64,000 nt of DNA from contig NC_045140.1 in assembly GCF_008831285.2 (NCBI RefSeq), positions 3,141,528-3,205,527 of the forward strand, given 5' to 3'. The translations under genes were made by a program, and so were the position numbers. Under the pieces are notes generated by a model. The model saw only the letters and a list, made by a program, of their open reading frames with translations, did no database searches and was not told the DNA's origin. The DNA comes from Nymphaea colorata. Its lineage: Eukaryota; Streptophyta; Magnoliopsida; Nymphaeales; Nymphaeaceae. Positions within the stretch are counted from its first letter, which is position 1. Each line of letters begins with the position of its first letter. Positions 10,901 to 22,870 of the stretch are shown piece after piece.

Positions 10901-13404
10901 TTAAATTATTTTGAGCCTTTATCAATATATTTGCAAGAAAATTAGTGTAGGACTTGTAATTTCATAAATCATATTAATATTTTCTATTATGTTTTATATA
11001 TTTTTGAATCTTTGAATTTCCTAGATTTCCCCAACAAAAATAATTCTACCAAAATACCTGAGAAACTGATAGGAACCTGACAACTATATTTGAGACTATA
11101 ATATATCTGTGTGTGTCCAAATATTATGCAGCTATGCTTGTATCATCTAGCATGGAAGGCACCTAGTGTTCAGCTACTTTATATAAAATGAAATTAAGGG
11201 GACTAAGTTTATGTTCTTGAGGATGCTGCCCTGTTTAGAAGATGGTGCTTTGGGTGCTGGCAGACCACCCACTGTACAACTCTGATTTATTTATTTGTTG
11301 AGACAAGTAATAAGGATCTAATTTGTACTTAATGGATGTGTTATTGGATGGTAGGAGGAGGAACTGCTTGTCAATGTCACTGAGCATGACCTTGTCCCTG
11401 AGCATGAAGTGCTTACTAGTGAAGAAAAGAAAAAATTGCTTGAGCATTATAAAGTGAAAGAGACACAGGTATCTTTGTGTTTGCTTTGTTCATTTGATTT
11501 GTTTATATGGAATGATTGTTGTGCTCCGTGGAATAATGTGGTTTATTATAACAAAACTTAGATATCTGAGGTTGCAAGCTTTCTTTGGTTGGATTATTCA
11601 CTGGAATTGATATAATTATAAGTGATGAAACCATATCTTCTAGTCTCTTGTTTGTCTACCATCAGCAACTTTATTATTGTGTAAAGACCAGGTTTTAATT
11701 TGCATCTTGAGGATTAGAAAGACAAAATCGGTGGGACAGAATTTTTCTTTCATGTATAAATTCAACATTTGACTTGCATATTTTCCATGCTATTGCTTCT
11801 TGGATTTTGACACAGTGGGTGGCAAAGCAAGTTGGGATCTTGTATCTCTCCAATGTTTTTTTCATCAGAATGGTATTTGAACATGAATGCTCAATATTGG
11901 AATCATGGCAATGTTCATCAGATCATTTGCTAGTGAGGCATGTACTAGATGAATTCCCAAAGCTCCTTTTGGCAGAAAGTGGAAGAATTGGAGTTAGCAA
12001 TGTCAATGGGCCTTCTTACTTGGAAGTTAATAGGAACTTCCACATGTATTATTATGAGTATTCCTGTTAAAGACACAGAACGATTTATGCACAAACTCAG
12101 ACCGAGCTTTTCATTATTAACTTTCTTTAGGTTTAGTTGCTTCCAATTTCATGAAAGTATCATTTAAACTTGGGAGTGAAAATTGTTCCCGTCCTTTGGT
12201 GGAAGGACTGTTGGGCAAACTAGGTAAACATGTCATAAAGAAATATAATACAAGGTACCGATCTAAAAGAACCACTGGACGTCCAAGAAGACATCAGTGC
12301 AATTTACTGTTTACTCCATGCACTGCAGTAAGTTTTAGGGTTGGAAATTGGAATTGTTCAGGATCTGCTTATGTAGGTAGCTGGTTATAATGTTGCGGCA
12401 ATACATACAAACATTTCATGGCGCAGGGAGTCATAAATTAGTGACTTTTTAGTTGCAGAGGCAATTTTGTTATAAAGGAGCTCTGTGTTGGCTATGGTGA
12501 AATGTGAAGTTAATGGATTTCATGGGATATAAGAGAACTGGTTGGAGAATGGGTTGATGATGTATTATTATTATATAAAGGAAACAGAATGTTATTAGAC
12601 GCTTAGAAGTTAGAGTATGAGGATTTGTCTGGCCTTACAGCATAAAATGAAAGGAGAAAAATGAAGTGGACAATTCAAAAATAATCTGAGAAAGCATTTC
12701 GAGAGAACTAAATTATTAATACATTGTGATTTGTTAGGTTCAAAATGTTCAAACAAGTTCGTTGGATTAATAACCTTAAAACTAAATACAACTGAAAAAG
12801 TAACGAGGAACCAAAAAGTAAAAGAATACCTGGCAATGCTGTGCCTTTAGGTGAGTGTTATAATATTCAGAGTGACTCGTGTAACAGGTACACCAGCTTT
12901 ACGGCTTTACGGGAGAAAATGAAACGTTCACTTGCAGCCTGACTCTGCAGCCCTGATTTATTACATCTTTTTTCTTCTTTATTAGTACCCCATTTAAACA
13001 AACGTGCCGATGTTTGATTCTGGGTGTTCCCAACAGCACCACTGTCTGCACATTCCTAGGCATCATCCATCACAAAATCTTCCTGTTATGTGCATTTGCT
13101 TATCCAAATTGTAACTTTAGCTGGATTCATTTGGAGTTCCTACTTAAGAAGATGGGGGATCTTGGCTTGCTCTTGGTTACGATTTTTTTTCATGTGCCTT
13201 CTACTGTTGATTGGACTTTTGCTTCTTTGTGATATTCATGTCTCCATCTATATCGATCATCTGTTTTATGGTGTGCAGCTTCCTCGCATGCTAATCACCG
13301 ATCCTGTTGCCCGATACTTTGGCATGAAGCGTGGACAAGTGGCCAAGATAATTCGCAAGAGTGAAACTGCAGGGAAGTATGTCACATATCGCTGTGTTGT
13401 CTGA
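7963..13404 (+). CDS. NRPB5-like: RPB5-type subunit shared by nuclear RNA polymerases (RPABC1 / NRPB5-like)
   Basis: RPB5 is the jaw and assembly subunit of nuclear RNA polymerases; plants keep diverged copies for Pol II/IV (NRPB5) and Pol V (NRPE5). Four exons give 207 residues, a normal length: 7963-8166, 8254-8433, 11355-11468 and 13279-13404, all phase 0. The first donor is GTCCGT, weaker than the others. The N-terminal jaw domain contains [12 protein letters not shown] and [20 protein letters not shown]. The C-terminal assembly domain contains [20 protein letters not shown], the signature [20 protein letters not shown] and the end [14 protein letters not shown]. The assembly half is close to canonical NRPB5, while the first 70 residues and [13 protein letters not shown] differ, so this could be a diverged paralogue. 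Introns 2 (2.9 kb) and 3 (1.8 kb) are long; intron 2 carries tandem repeats and hairpins. The ATG is chosen because it begins the conserved N-terminus and follows a leader without a competing in-frame start. Confidence 0.92.
8723..8940. repeat. Tandem duplication, period about 111 bp, in RPB5 intron 2
   Basis: Two adjacent near-identical copies begin CTTTTCAAAGGGAAGG at 8723 and 8834. Each ends in a block containing GGCATCGTAGCCGACGGACC and AGGCACATGTTT. Differences are limited to a few substitutions and a small A/G indel in the purine tract. The unit has no open reading frame shared by both copies. Confidence 0.9.
9795..9873. repeat. Tandem duplication, period 42 bp, in RPB5 intron 2
   Basis: Copies at 9795-9831 and 9837-9873 share AACCCAG followed by ATAAATAGATG and CAATCTTAAGTTGTTT, with two substitutions. 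It lies 2.4 kb into the intron and has no evident function. Confidence 0.85.
10453..10525. repeat. Two short hairpins built on CTAG cores in RPB5 intron 2
   Basis: GTGACTAGC at 10453-10461 pairs perfectly with GCTAGTCAC at 10467-10475 around a 5-nt loop. TTGACTAGG at 10501-10509 pairs with CCTAGTCAA at 10517-10525 around a 7-nt loop. The cluster of CTAGT words continues to about 10585. This may be the end of a decayed DNA transposon; no matching partner end was found. Confidence 0.6.
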
Positions 13405-13552
13405 GAACTAAAATGCACAATTCTCCCACTAAGTAAACCATTCGTTCATTTTGTGGACATGATATAGAGTGGTTCTAATTGAGAGGTATGAAACACCAAA
13501 TTTGAGTGTAATTACTAGGTAATCTTAGATTTTCCCATTTGGGAATGTGCAG

Positions 13553-13887
13553 ATTTGTTGTGCTTCAAGATTTAATTAGGATGTATGAGAAACTGCTCCC
13601 TCGGGCTGCAACCACAGCTAACAATTTTGTGTTGGCAGATACCTTTAGGCAATCTTTCCTGGAAGATATCAGGATAGAGTCAGCAATTGAAAGGGAGCTA
13701 ATTTTTGGCAATGTGGGGATATACATGTCAGGGAACTGCCAGCACTTCTCTCTCTCTCTCTCTGGCTGTGTGCCTGATACTTGGATGTTGTTGGTGTTCA
13801 AATTTTCAGCTACATGGGCGTTTATTGCTTAATCAAGTGCGCCCTCAGTTTAGAGCCTTTTTTTCTCAAACTTACGACTCTTTCTGA
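13553..13887 (+). CDS. Unrecognised exon pair downstream of RPB5
   Basis: I do not recognise this sequence. After a TGCAG acceptor at 13548-13552 a frame runs 53 codons (13553-13712) encoding FVVLQDLIRMYEKLLPRAAT and later TFRQSFLEDIRIESAIEREL, then meets AAT|GTGGGG, a possible donor. A possible acceptor TTTTCAG at 13803-13809 restores the same phase and gives 25 more residues (LHGRLLLNQVRPQFRAFF and so on) to a TGA at 13885-13887. The composition, basic-acidic helical and rich in L, R and E, looks protein-like. The intervening sequence contains a CT microsatellite. It could be the 3' end of a broken gene, a captured fragment, or chance. The first codon is split, so an upstream exon ending in two bases would be needed; none was found, and RPB5 exon 4 ends in its own stop. 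Confidence 0.3.
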
Positions 13888-16052
13888 GGTTTCAGGTGTC
13901 GCCCAGGTTGTCCAGGAAATAGTTTCTCAAAGATTTTAAGCCCTGGAAGGAAGCCGTTTATCCCGTTCCTCGAGTATCCGTTTACTCGGGACTGAGAATC
14001 AATAGGGAGTGTCTTTAATCTAGTTACAGGGCTGCCAAAGGAGAGTGATTCTCATTCAGGATCGATGCTTCTATTTGCAGCAAATCTGATTGAAAAATGT
14101 AGCTAGACCAGATCTCATCCGTTTGTAATCCGATCCAGGAAAAGTGGAAAGGACAAGAAATGGTTCCAAAGCCTGTATAGCCAAAATGAATTTGAGAGTT
14201 TTACCAAAATGAATTTGAGAGTTTTACTCATGGCGTTAAATTAGCATTTGCTTTACAGCACAAGTTCAGCCACTGTTGTCAAAATCGGCACGAGTTGTCC
14301 GATTGAAAAGGTTGGATGGTAGTTTTATTACTGCCATTTACAGAGGAGGAATAGCCAGATTGGCATCATCCTGTCGGGATGATTCTGGTCCCGGTCCAGG
14401 CAATTTCTCGCTGGGACGAGAGGGAAAGAAACTTGGGCTGTCTGCCTTTTTCATCATTCTGCCATTACGGCAACGTGCTGGCCCAAAATGGGTGGGTTAA
14501 CCCAGAAAGAACGATGGTGTTCGGTCCATTTTCTAGACGGTGTTTCCGTAAAATAGGTCGTTCGATAGTTTGTTTTTAAATTTTTTAAAAAACTTTTATG
14601 GGTATTTTTAACAAACAACCAAAAATGGCTGGTTGGGCATCGAAGAGTCTCTTTTTGTTTCACTTAAACTTGTTTTGGCAGGTCTGCCAAGAACCTGATT
14701 TGGTGGCAACACCTGGTTTCGAGGGAACCTGGTTTTCTCCTGTCCTCCAAACACCACTTCAACTTTCGGTACCATTTTTTAATCTCTTTTACTTGTATTA
14801 CGTGTATTTGAATGCAAATGGTTTTGCAGAAGCGCAAGGTGGATGCCAATTCAAAGGGGTTTGGATATACTTAAAATGGTTTTGTAGATGGTTCAGTGTA
14901 GACTTCCTAAATTGCAAAGGTGTAGCTTTCCTAAACTGCATTAAGCAAGTAGAATCTTGGAAATTCCGGCCCAAGGTCGGCCAAAACTCGGCGGTGATCT
15001 TGATATCATGTGGCACCAACCTCACCAATTTCTGGCTAGGCATTTATTTATTATTGGCTAGACTGGAAGCAAGACGGCTAGGCATTTATTTTATTTCACC
15101 CTTTCTTTTTGACATATGATGCTACCTGGCATGAAGAGTGCTTGCCTGCCTATTTTCGTCCAATGGCCCCGCTGCACAAGAAGTTACTTGATTAATAACT
15201 AGCCATTCTGTGGCCAGCTCGAGAATGGACGGTATCCATTGGCATAAGAATACCAGTCAAGCCTTTTGCTAACTGGCAGCTAGCTGGGAGATAGCCAGGC
15301 ACTATTTTTATTTTTATTTTATTTTATTTTTTTCTGAAGAAGATTTAAAAATGCAAAACCCAATTTCCAGGTTTGTCAGCCGAACATGCTAAAACCAGAC
15401 ACGATCCCCTGGTATTTGAAATTCACCCCAGTTTAATTGTTAAAAAGTAAAGTATTCCCTATTGGGCATCTTTTTTTAAGTCTCAATGGATATAGGGTTT
15501 TGGGAGAGTAGAGTATTTCATCCTACGCTCCCAAAGCATCCAGTCCTGTTGCCATCCATCTGCTTTATGCTTTTTGTGCCTTAGGGCTCAAGGTGATGCT
15601 TCTGCTATGTTTCAATCAACTTGCACATCAGTATCTTCTTTAGCATCCTTTCTTTACAGTACAAGTGCTTCCATTTGCAGGGTTAAGTGTTGCACGTATA
15701 CATGGAACCGAAATATGCAGAAATGAAATCTTCGGAGGTGAACAGATCTGGTCATGCCACTAAAGAAGAAATTTTGGAAAAGACAATGCGGCAGGGAAAT
15801 TCAACGAGCAGGAGAAAAGTAATAAAAGAAGGGTAAATAATTTTAAGGGGGCAGATTTGATAAGAAACACAAGCAACTGCTTTCCTCATTATGCCATACT
15901 ACGAAATGACGGTGAGAAATCAAACTGTTGCATGTGTTCCTCATAAAAACTACATCTATCCATCCATATTAATATGAAAGGCAACGAAGGAGAAACGGGA
16001 GTTCCTCATAATAGAATGCACAACAAACAAGATAATTAAGAAAAAATGCATA
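13888..16052. other. Intergenic region between RPB5 and the kinase gene
   Basis: No gene is recognised. A perfect 23-bp tandem duplication (CCAAAATGAATTTGAGAG plus TTTTA) occupies 14181-14226. The open frames at 14276-15119 contain no known motif and overlap one another on both strands. 15300-15340 is a T-rich run. The 3' UTR of the minus-strand kinase should occupy the right edge. Confidence 0.5.
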
Positions 16053-19000
16053 TCAGAAGAAATCAATCTCTAGATAGTTACCCGAAGGTTTGACATCCAC
16101 TCCTGGTACGTTTTTCTTTGCGCTTGCTGAAGCTGATGGTACCTGTACTCTTGGTGGTAAATCCATTTCCAGTGGTCTTGGTATATCGGGCGGACTTGCA
16201 CACCTAATAAGAGCCCAGTTCACACTCTGGAAAAAGGGATGCTGCTTCACTTCTGTTGCACCCCGTCTATATGCAAGACGATGCTGTGGCTCTTTCACCA
16301 GCAAACCGCGGATCAAGTCCCTCGCAGCAAAGCTCACAGTTGGTGATTCTGGGAATCTTAGTGGCTGACCTACCACATTGAAAAGGGTAGCTCGGTTCCC
16401 TGATCCCTTGAAGGGAGTCTTTCCAAATAACAGCTCATACAAGAAGATACCAAATGTCCACCAATCAACAGCACTCCCATGACCTTCACCTTTGATAATC
16501 TCTGGGGCCAAGTACTCATGAGTTCCAACAAAGGACATTGATCTAGCACTCGTTGGTTCGGCAATGAGCTCTGGGAGGGGACTGACCTGATTACCAACAT
16601 CAGTTCTGGGCTTAGGTTTGGTTTTCTTTTCCTTTTTTATCCGACCTGAAAGGAACCGGGGTGTAAAGCAGGTGGGCTGCACGCATGAAGGTTGAATGAC
16701 GCATGAGGGTTCTATGCAGGCAGGTTGAACACAGTACCCAGGGTTTTTCTTGGATGGGTCTGCATCTGAATTTGCTGACTTCACCAGTGTTGGGGAAACG
16801 GCACATCTCAGTGACAGATCAAAATCTGAAAGCATGATATGTCCATCTTCCCGTACCAGAACATTCTCTGGTTTCAGGTCTCTGTAGATGATCCCAAGCA
16901 TGTGCAGGTACTCCAGGGCAAGTAGAACCTCGGCCACATAAAACCTAGATGACAATCAAATCCAACAATCAGGAGCAGGATCACACCATTTTCCTATACG
17001 AGAAGCTGAAATAACGAACAAATGCAGGATCTTGTGGAACAATGCCTTACCCAACAAAACACTGAATTCAAAACAAGCAAACAAATATACATGGAAGAGA
17101 GCAAACATGAACGTGGTGGGCCCACAATGTCGTAAAATGACTTTTTCAAATTGATCCACATGCATACTTTTTGCTTAAAGGAACCATTTAAACGACAAGA
17201 TTAACGGGTGAAATTGCAAAAAGGGCCACAACAGTGGAAGCAATAAGATAAGGCAGTAAAAACCACCAAAACAAATGCAAACATAACTTGTCTGACATGA
17301 ATACACGTAAAAAACTGGCAAAAGTTTTCCAAACATATGCTTTTACAAATTTTGGCAATTGAAGATCTCTCACTGTTCAAATGGGCATCTACAATCTTAC
17401 AGGACATTTGCAACAGCTAAGGTAGCACAGAACATATAAAACCTGAAATCCAGTGGGTTACTGTGCCATGACGATATGACAGGTTGGAACAGATAGGCAA
17501 CCAAATCTCAATCTTCAATTTGGATGACGAGGCAGGTCAGTGATGGCAGATGGATTGGGAGCAGATTCGCAGAACCATCCTAGCTTAACAATTGAATATC
17601 TTGTGTCTTACCCAATGTTTTCTCCACAAAGTAAGAAATAAACTTCATAACTAACATTGAAGATAACCATCCATAAGATTAATCGACAATTGCCACAAAA
17701 TAATTTACTCAATAGACCTGGACAAATAATGGTCATAAAAGAGAAGAACTCACCTCAAAATGCAGGTAATTATAATGCTAAATATTTTGGATTCCAGATT
17801 GTATTGGAATCCATAACAACAGATGCATATTTTCTGGTATGCACCAGCTTCCTATTGGGCCATGTTAGCCATCAAAGCTAATTAAAAATAAAAGTTAATT
17901 TTATTTATCATTTTATTAATACATTGGCTGATAAAGGGCTGTGTCAGCTGATATAAACTGATTTGGTAACTAAAGTCCTCATATTGGTCGAACTTTAAAC
18001 AGGCCATATGGCCCATCTCAGCCCCTTAATAATTCGCTTTGCTGGCAATATGATGCATATTGTCCAATACACCTATTCTGATAACAATGGATTAGTAATT
18101 CATTATCTAATTTTAATTGATGAAGTTGACCTTATGCTATGACTTGGAAAACTCATCAGCCTTATCCATTGCACAGCTTTGTCACACAACAGCAATTCCA
18201 AGACGCGTCGGCATATATGCCATTAAAAATTTGGATAAAGGTTGAAGCATTTCCAAGATAATTGGACATATTTCCAAATTGAAATTTTTAGATCTCACAA
18301 AGGAAATGACTTTGCATGGCTGTGGAGTGTGGATTGAGCTTGTTAATGAGAAACAAGCATTTTCAATGGAAGCCTGATATTTCTTCAAAGAGTATGTTTA
18401 ACACAGAGAAGCAGACGACCGACCCACATTTTTTCTTTTCTGACTGCATGCATTAGGAATTATTGACAAATACATAGCATATACAGCTAAAGTAGAGAAA
18501 TATAATAAAAAGATTCAAGAGCGATAGAGAGAACAGGTTGTACAGGTAACACATGAACTAGGCAAATCTGTAACTCTTTCAGTTTCTTTCTGGCTTCTTG
18601 ATACAGATTACAGAAAAGCTTTCCCATGTTGTATTAGTTTCCCTTTCCCATAATGACTGAATGCCCAACCTTAGTCCCCTGTAGCTAAAACGGTTACTCA
18701 TGCTTCCAACCATCAATATGCTAGTAAATAAACCACTATGGTGTGTTCGATATGAAGATGATGTGTGGTTGCAGCTAGACTTCCCAATCTCTAGCAGAAA
18801 GTGGAAAGTCTTTGGACTTTGGAGGAACTGCATTTTATAAAGAAGAGAAGGCACTAAAGTGGCATCTAATACATTTGAAGTAAGCTCTATCACAGGCTTT
18901 CTTTAATAAAACAAGTTTGAAGTTTTGAACTTTTAATTACAATATCTATTGATTATGTTTCCTTAACTTGGCCAGACAGCTTGCCGTTTGATAAAAATGA

Positions 19001-21998
19001 TGGAATGACCATAAAGGTCACTAAATGTTTCTCGAAGGCACATTTCATCATTGTTCAGGTCATAATAGAGGGCCTTTCTTGACACGTTACCTCTTCAGAG
19101 TAAGCAAAAGGCACTGGCAAGTATGATGCCTGGAATGGGACCAACAAGATCTAAGAAGAAATTATCTCTCTCTCTCTCTCTCTCTTTCTCACACACACCC
19201 ACACCCACACACAGAGAGATAGACATACATGCATGGATGTGCATTCGTGCACATACACACATACGCGAAGAGTAATATGATCCACTTCATTACAACAGCC
19301 TGCTCCAATGTATTGCAAATACCAAATGAAAGAAGAAAACATGGAGCCCTGGAGCAATTGCTCGTTATCCTTTATGATGCAAAAAACTGCTCTTAGGATG
19401 AGGTTGGAACCAATGTAGGTTGCGCACAGCAACTACCTGTTAACGTCTCCATTAACTTGATTTTCAATAGCAAAATAATCATCAATGTCCTATACATAGA
19501 CAATGTCCATCCTTGAACCTACTACTAGTGACCCCCTTTTCAGGGCACTGATTTCATCTTGGGCATATAAGATTTGCAACTCTCTTCACTCTTGCTTTCA
19601 GATATTTGACAAAATTAAGAAGTCTTAGCACCGACGGAACATTGTTCCATTACCATGCAAAGTAGTGCAACTCAGCAACATTACTATCATACATCAAGAC
19701 TCCATTTTGGTTTCTAGTTCTTCATTGGTTTATATCCAGATAAGATTTAGAGCTAGATAAGATATCAAATTTATTAGTTCCTCTGAAGACCATCCTGATG
19801 AAGACTTACGAATTACATGCGGTCTGCTTCCAAATGGATCCATGTTTCTGAGATATGGAAAGTAGTCTCCAGCTGATTGTAGTTTAGGTTGAAATATTCA
19901 GTATATTTAGATCAGGCACAGGTAGGGCTCCATAGATGTTCCAAACTTTAGGTTCCGAAGCAATACCAGTTCCTTAGAACATAAGAATTTGGCCCAATCA
20001 AATTTTGCCAATCTTATTCTCTGTAAATAAGGAGTTTCTCCTATGTGCTAAGGAATCAGAGAAATTACCAGTGTGGTTGGATACAAAGATCTGTGTCATT
20101 AATTCCACATCTTTTGCCAACATTTCCCTCACCTTGTTCCATCTATGCCTTTCAATTAATTAGTTCTTGTAATGGATGAAACACCCGACAGATGAAGACA
20201 TACAGGCTCTCTGACTTTGCCCTTTGAGGAGAAGCCGAATGGTTGACCATATCTGCCTAAAAAAGCTACACCTAATTCCAGATGATGTTAGAAAAAAAAA
20301 CACATTGACACATTACCAGTTTGTAAATCATGGAAAAGTTTATGCTGGATGAATTTTAGATAACTGGATAACAAGCACTGGAAAGCTTATCAGAGCATTT
20401 AATGAGACAATACAGTAGACCAGAAAGTAAAACGTGCATGATAAAGAAGATTGGCAGGTAGGTTTCATTTTAAAATGGAACAATTCAAAGCTAGAACACA
20501 AGCAGGGAACAAACCTAGCTGCATGTTCAGGAAAATATTTCCCTGGTTGCCTTTGCCGAAGTGTATGTAGATCTCCCCCAGGACAAAACTCCATGACTAA
20601 GCATGAAAATGTGTCGGTTTCAAAATGCGTGTACAAAGTGGGTAGAAATGGATGATCTAGAGACTGTAATATCTCCCTTTCTGTCTGAGCCCTTAGCAGT
20701 TTTTTCCTACTGGCAAGAGCTGCTTTGTCCATGACCTTCATTGCAAAGTAGCTTCTTGTTCCACAGAGTTCCGACAAGTACACACTGCCTATGTCTCCGC
20801 ATCCCAACCTTTTCAAAAGCCTAAAATGACTGAGTCCTAAAACCCCTTCACGTACCCGAACAGATTGAATTGCTTCCCATCTAGAGTCATTTGCTTTGTG
20901 AGGCTTGTTTATGCTGCTGCTGAAACTGCTGCAACTGCTCTCATCACTAATGTCACTGCTGTTACTTCCTCTGCATATACTACTCTTCCCACTTTCAGCA
21001 AAATCTGCATGAGAATCACAAACCTTAGCACTTGCACTGGCTTTCTCAGCACTGCTCACCCCGTCACCAACCTTTGCAGCTCTGGAGTCATCATTGATGG
21101 TGTCGGCTTCAACAACCTGATCACTGCCGTGCATACTGTCTGAAGCTGTTCCATAGTTACTATTGCAATCCATTCCAGAATCAGTTTGGCAATTAACTTC
21201 TTTACTGGAATCAGTCTCACAAACAGAAGGTCCAGACAGCTTATCTGACAAGTTTTCTTCTAGTTGCAACAAATTGCCACATGAATCAGGTGTTGAAGAC
21301 AACTGATTGTTAACAGCAACGTGTTTAACTTCATTATCAACAACCGGAGGACCACGGCAGTTGTTCTTCTGAATCGTGTTCGGTTTGGAACCGCAATCTA
21401 CAGTCTCCATGTTGCACGCCGATCGGTCACACGAGTTGCTGGCACCGTCTTTCTTACCTCCTGCAGCAAGCTTCTTCACCACCGGAGTATTCTCAGTTCC
21501 GACTAGATTTGTAGAAGCACTTCTCTCAGCTGGTTTTGAGAATGGTTCCTGAGGCAGCTTCTTCTGAGGAGGGGATCGTAAATTACCAGTTTCTGAAAAA
21601 TGAGGCACAGAAGCACCTTTATGACTATCCTTGCTGGAACTGGATTGCTGCGCTCCTCCACAGCCTACGCCCTTATTCAAATGCTCAGCAGGAGCATTTA
21701 GAGACACAGCGAGTCCACTGTGCTTCTTTGGTGATTTAGGGGTTCCAGGATGCACAGGACAGGGACCACCCAAAGCACGTGGTTGATGGTGATGGAGATG
21801 GTGGTGGTGGTGGTGGCGGTGATGACGATGATAACAAGATGGGGGTTCGGAACAAGGCTTCGTGCCGCCAGAGAAGGCAGATGTGGCGCCTACTAACGGC
21901 TCCCTGGAAGAACTGGAAGATGGAGCAGATGAGACCTGACAGCCCACCTGGGTACAGAGATCTTTCCTAGCATTTGTCGACAGCGCAGGTGCGGCCAT
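16053..21998 (-). CDS. D6PKL: D6 protein kinase-like AGCVIII serine/threonine kinase
   Basis: AGCVIII kinases of the D6PK group phosphorylate PIN auxin transporters at the plasma membrane. Two exons, complement(20515-21998) and complement(16053-16944), join as an AG|G arginine codon (HAA-R-FYVAEV) to give 791 residues. The catalytic domain begins near residue 391: glycine loop [11 protein letters not shown] (398-408), lysine in YFAMKVMDK (K421), YRDLKPEN (D517), the plant-specific DFD at 535-537 instead of DFG, and THEYLAPEI at about 636-644. The expected insertion lies between DFD and APE. It holds cysteine-proline repeats ([20 protein letters not shown], 566-585) and a basic patch [13 protein letters not shown] (596-608), the kind of segment known to anchor D6PK to the membrane. 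The C-terminus GNYLEIDFF is clade-typical and may dock PDK1. The N-terminal 370 residues are Ser-rich with a histidine run (about 57-73), making it longer than D6PK itself (about 500 residues). KIPK-type kinases are also long, but the catalytic domain reads as D6PK type. The 3.57-kb intron sits at the conserved position. Confidence 0.93.
16945..20514 (-). other. 3.6-kb intron of the D6PK-like gene
   Basis: Bounded by a GTTTGT donor (read on the minus strand from 20514) and a CTAG acceptor ending at 16945. The interior holds no recognised gene on either strand. A CT run followed by CA-rich repeats occupies 19164-19216. Confidence 0.7.
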
Positions 21999-22870
21999 CG
22001 ATCAAAAGGTCGTCTTTGAGATCAAGAAGAAACCAAACCAGAGAAGCTGAATGCACCCATGAGTCACTTCTCGGTCAGAAACTCCTAAAGAAGAATAAGA
22101 ATCCATCTCAGAAGGGGAGAAATTTAAATTTGATCAATTCAAATCACCCAAAAAATCGAGAAGCAAGAAAGGAAAAATAAAAGAAGGTCAGAAACCAAGT
22201 TCATATCAGTGAGAGAAGATTTCCAGAATGATCAAAGAGCTCCCAAACGAGAGCACGCATGAGGAAAATCCATATTAATCGCTACAGAATCATGAAATGG
22301 ATCAAACTTCGAAAACCACCTTAAAAGGGATGCCAAGTTTTGGCCTCAAAGAAAACTCTGAAATGCCAACAGAGAAACATAACACAAATGAAAAGAGATG
22401 GAACTGACTTGATTCCTTTCTGAACACACACGACTCTAGTCTATGTCAAAGTATTCGAGTCAAAAGGCGACTATTTCCGTAGATTCCAAGGCGTGAAACC
22501 ATATGATCAACAGAGAAGCACTATGAGGACAACATCAATGATTGTGGACAGGCTTCCAAATCTTGAGAATGAAACGGAAAATAGAACAATAAAAAAAAAA
22601 AAAACACCACCATTTTCGATATCCAAAGAGGAAGAAAGGCTTCACCTCAAGCTCAAGCTGACAGACCAAAATAGGTGAAAGCTACAATCCTGAAAACCAA
22701 AGCAGAGATTTCTTCTACTTCCTATTCTTCTAGTTCCTCGGGAAGTCAAACAGTATTCTCTCTCTCTCCCTCTCTCTCTCTCTCTGTGAGAGATATTCAC
22801 TATTTGGCAGAGATCAGAGAGGAACAGAGAGGGGTGACGGTTTGCAGGGTCGTCTTCTTTCTCTAGCTTC
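21999..22870 (-). promoter_or_regulatory. Putative 5' leader and core promoter of the D6PK-like gene
   Basis: Upstream of the kinase ATG (21996-21998, minus strand) the DNA is purine/pyrimidine biased. The run of CT dinucleotides at about 22757-22795 reads as GA repeats on the coding strand and is typical of plant leaders near the transcription start. No TATA box could be placed with confidence. Leader introns are possible but not proven. Confidence 0.35.

Noticed and set aside
11774-12390. Open frames within RPB5 intron 3
   Set aside because: No domain is recognised, frames overlap one another, and flanking RPB5 exons show this is intron.
21779-21970. Gly/Asp-rich frame on the plus strand
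   Set aside because: It is the antisense shadow of the histidine-run codons in the D6PK-like kinase.
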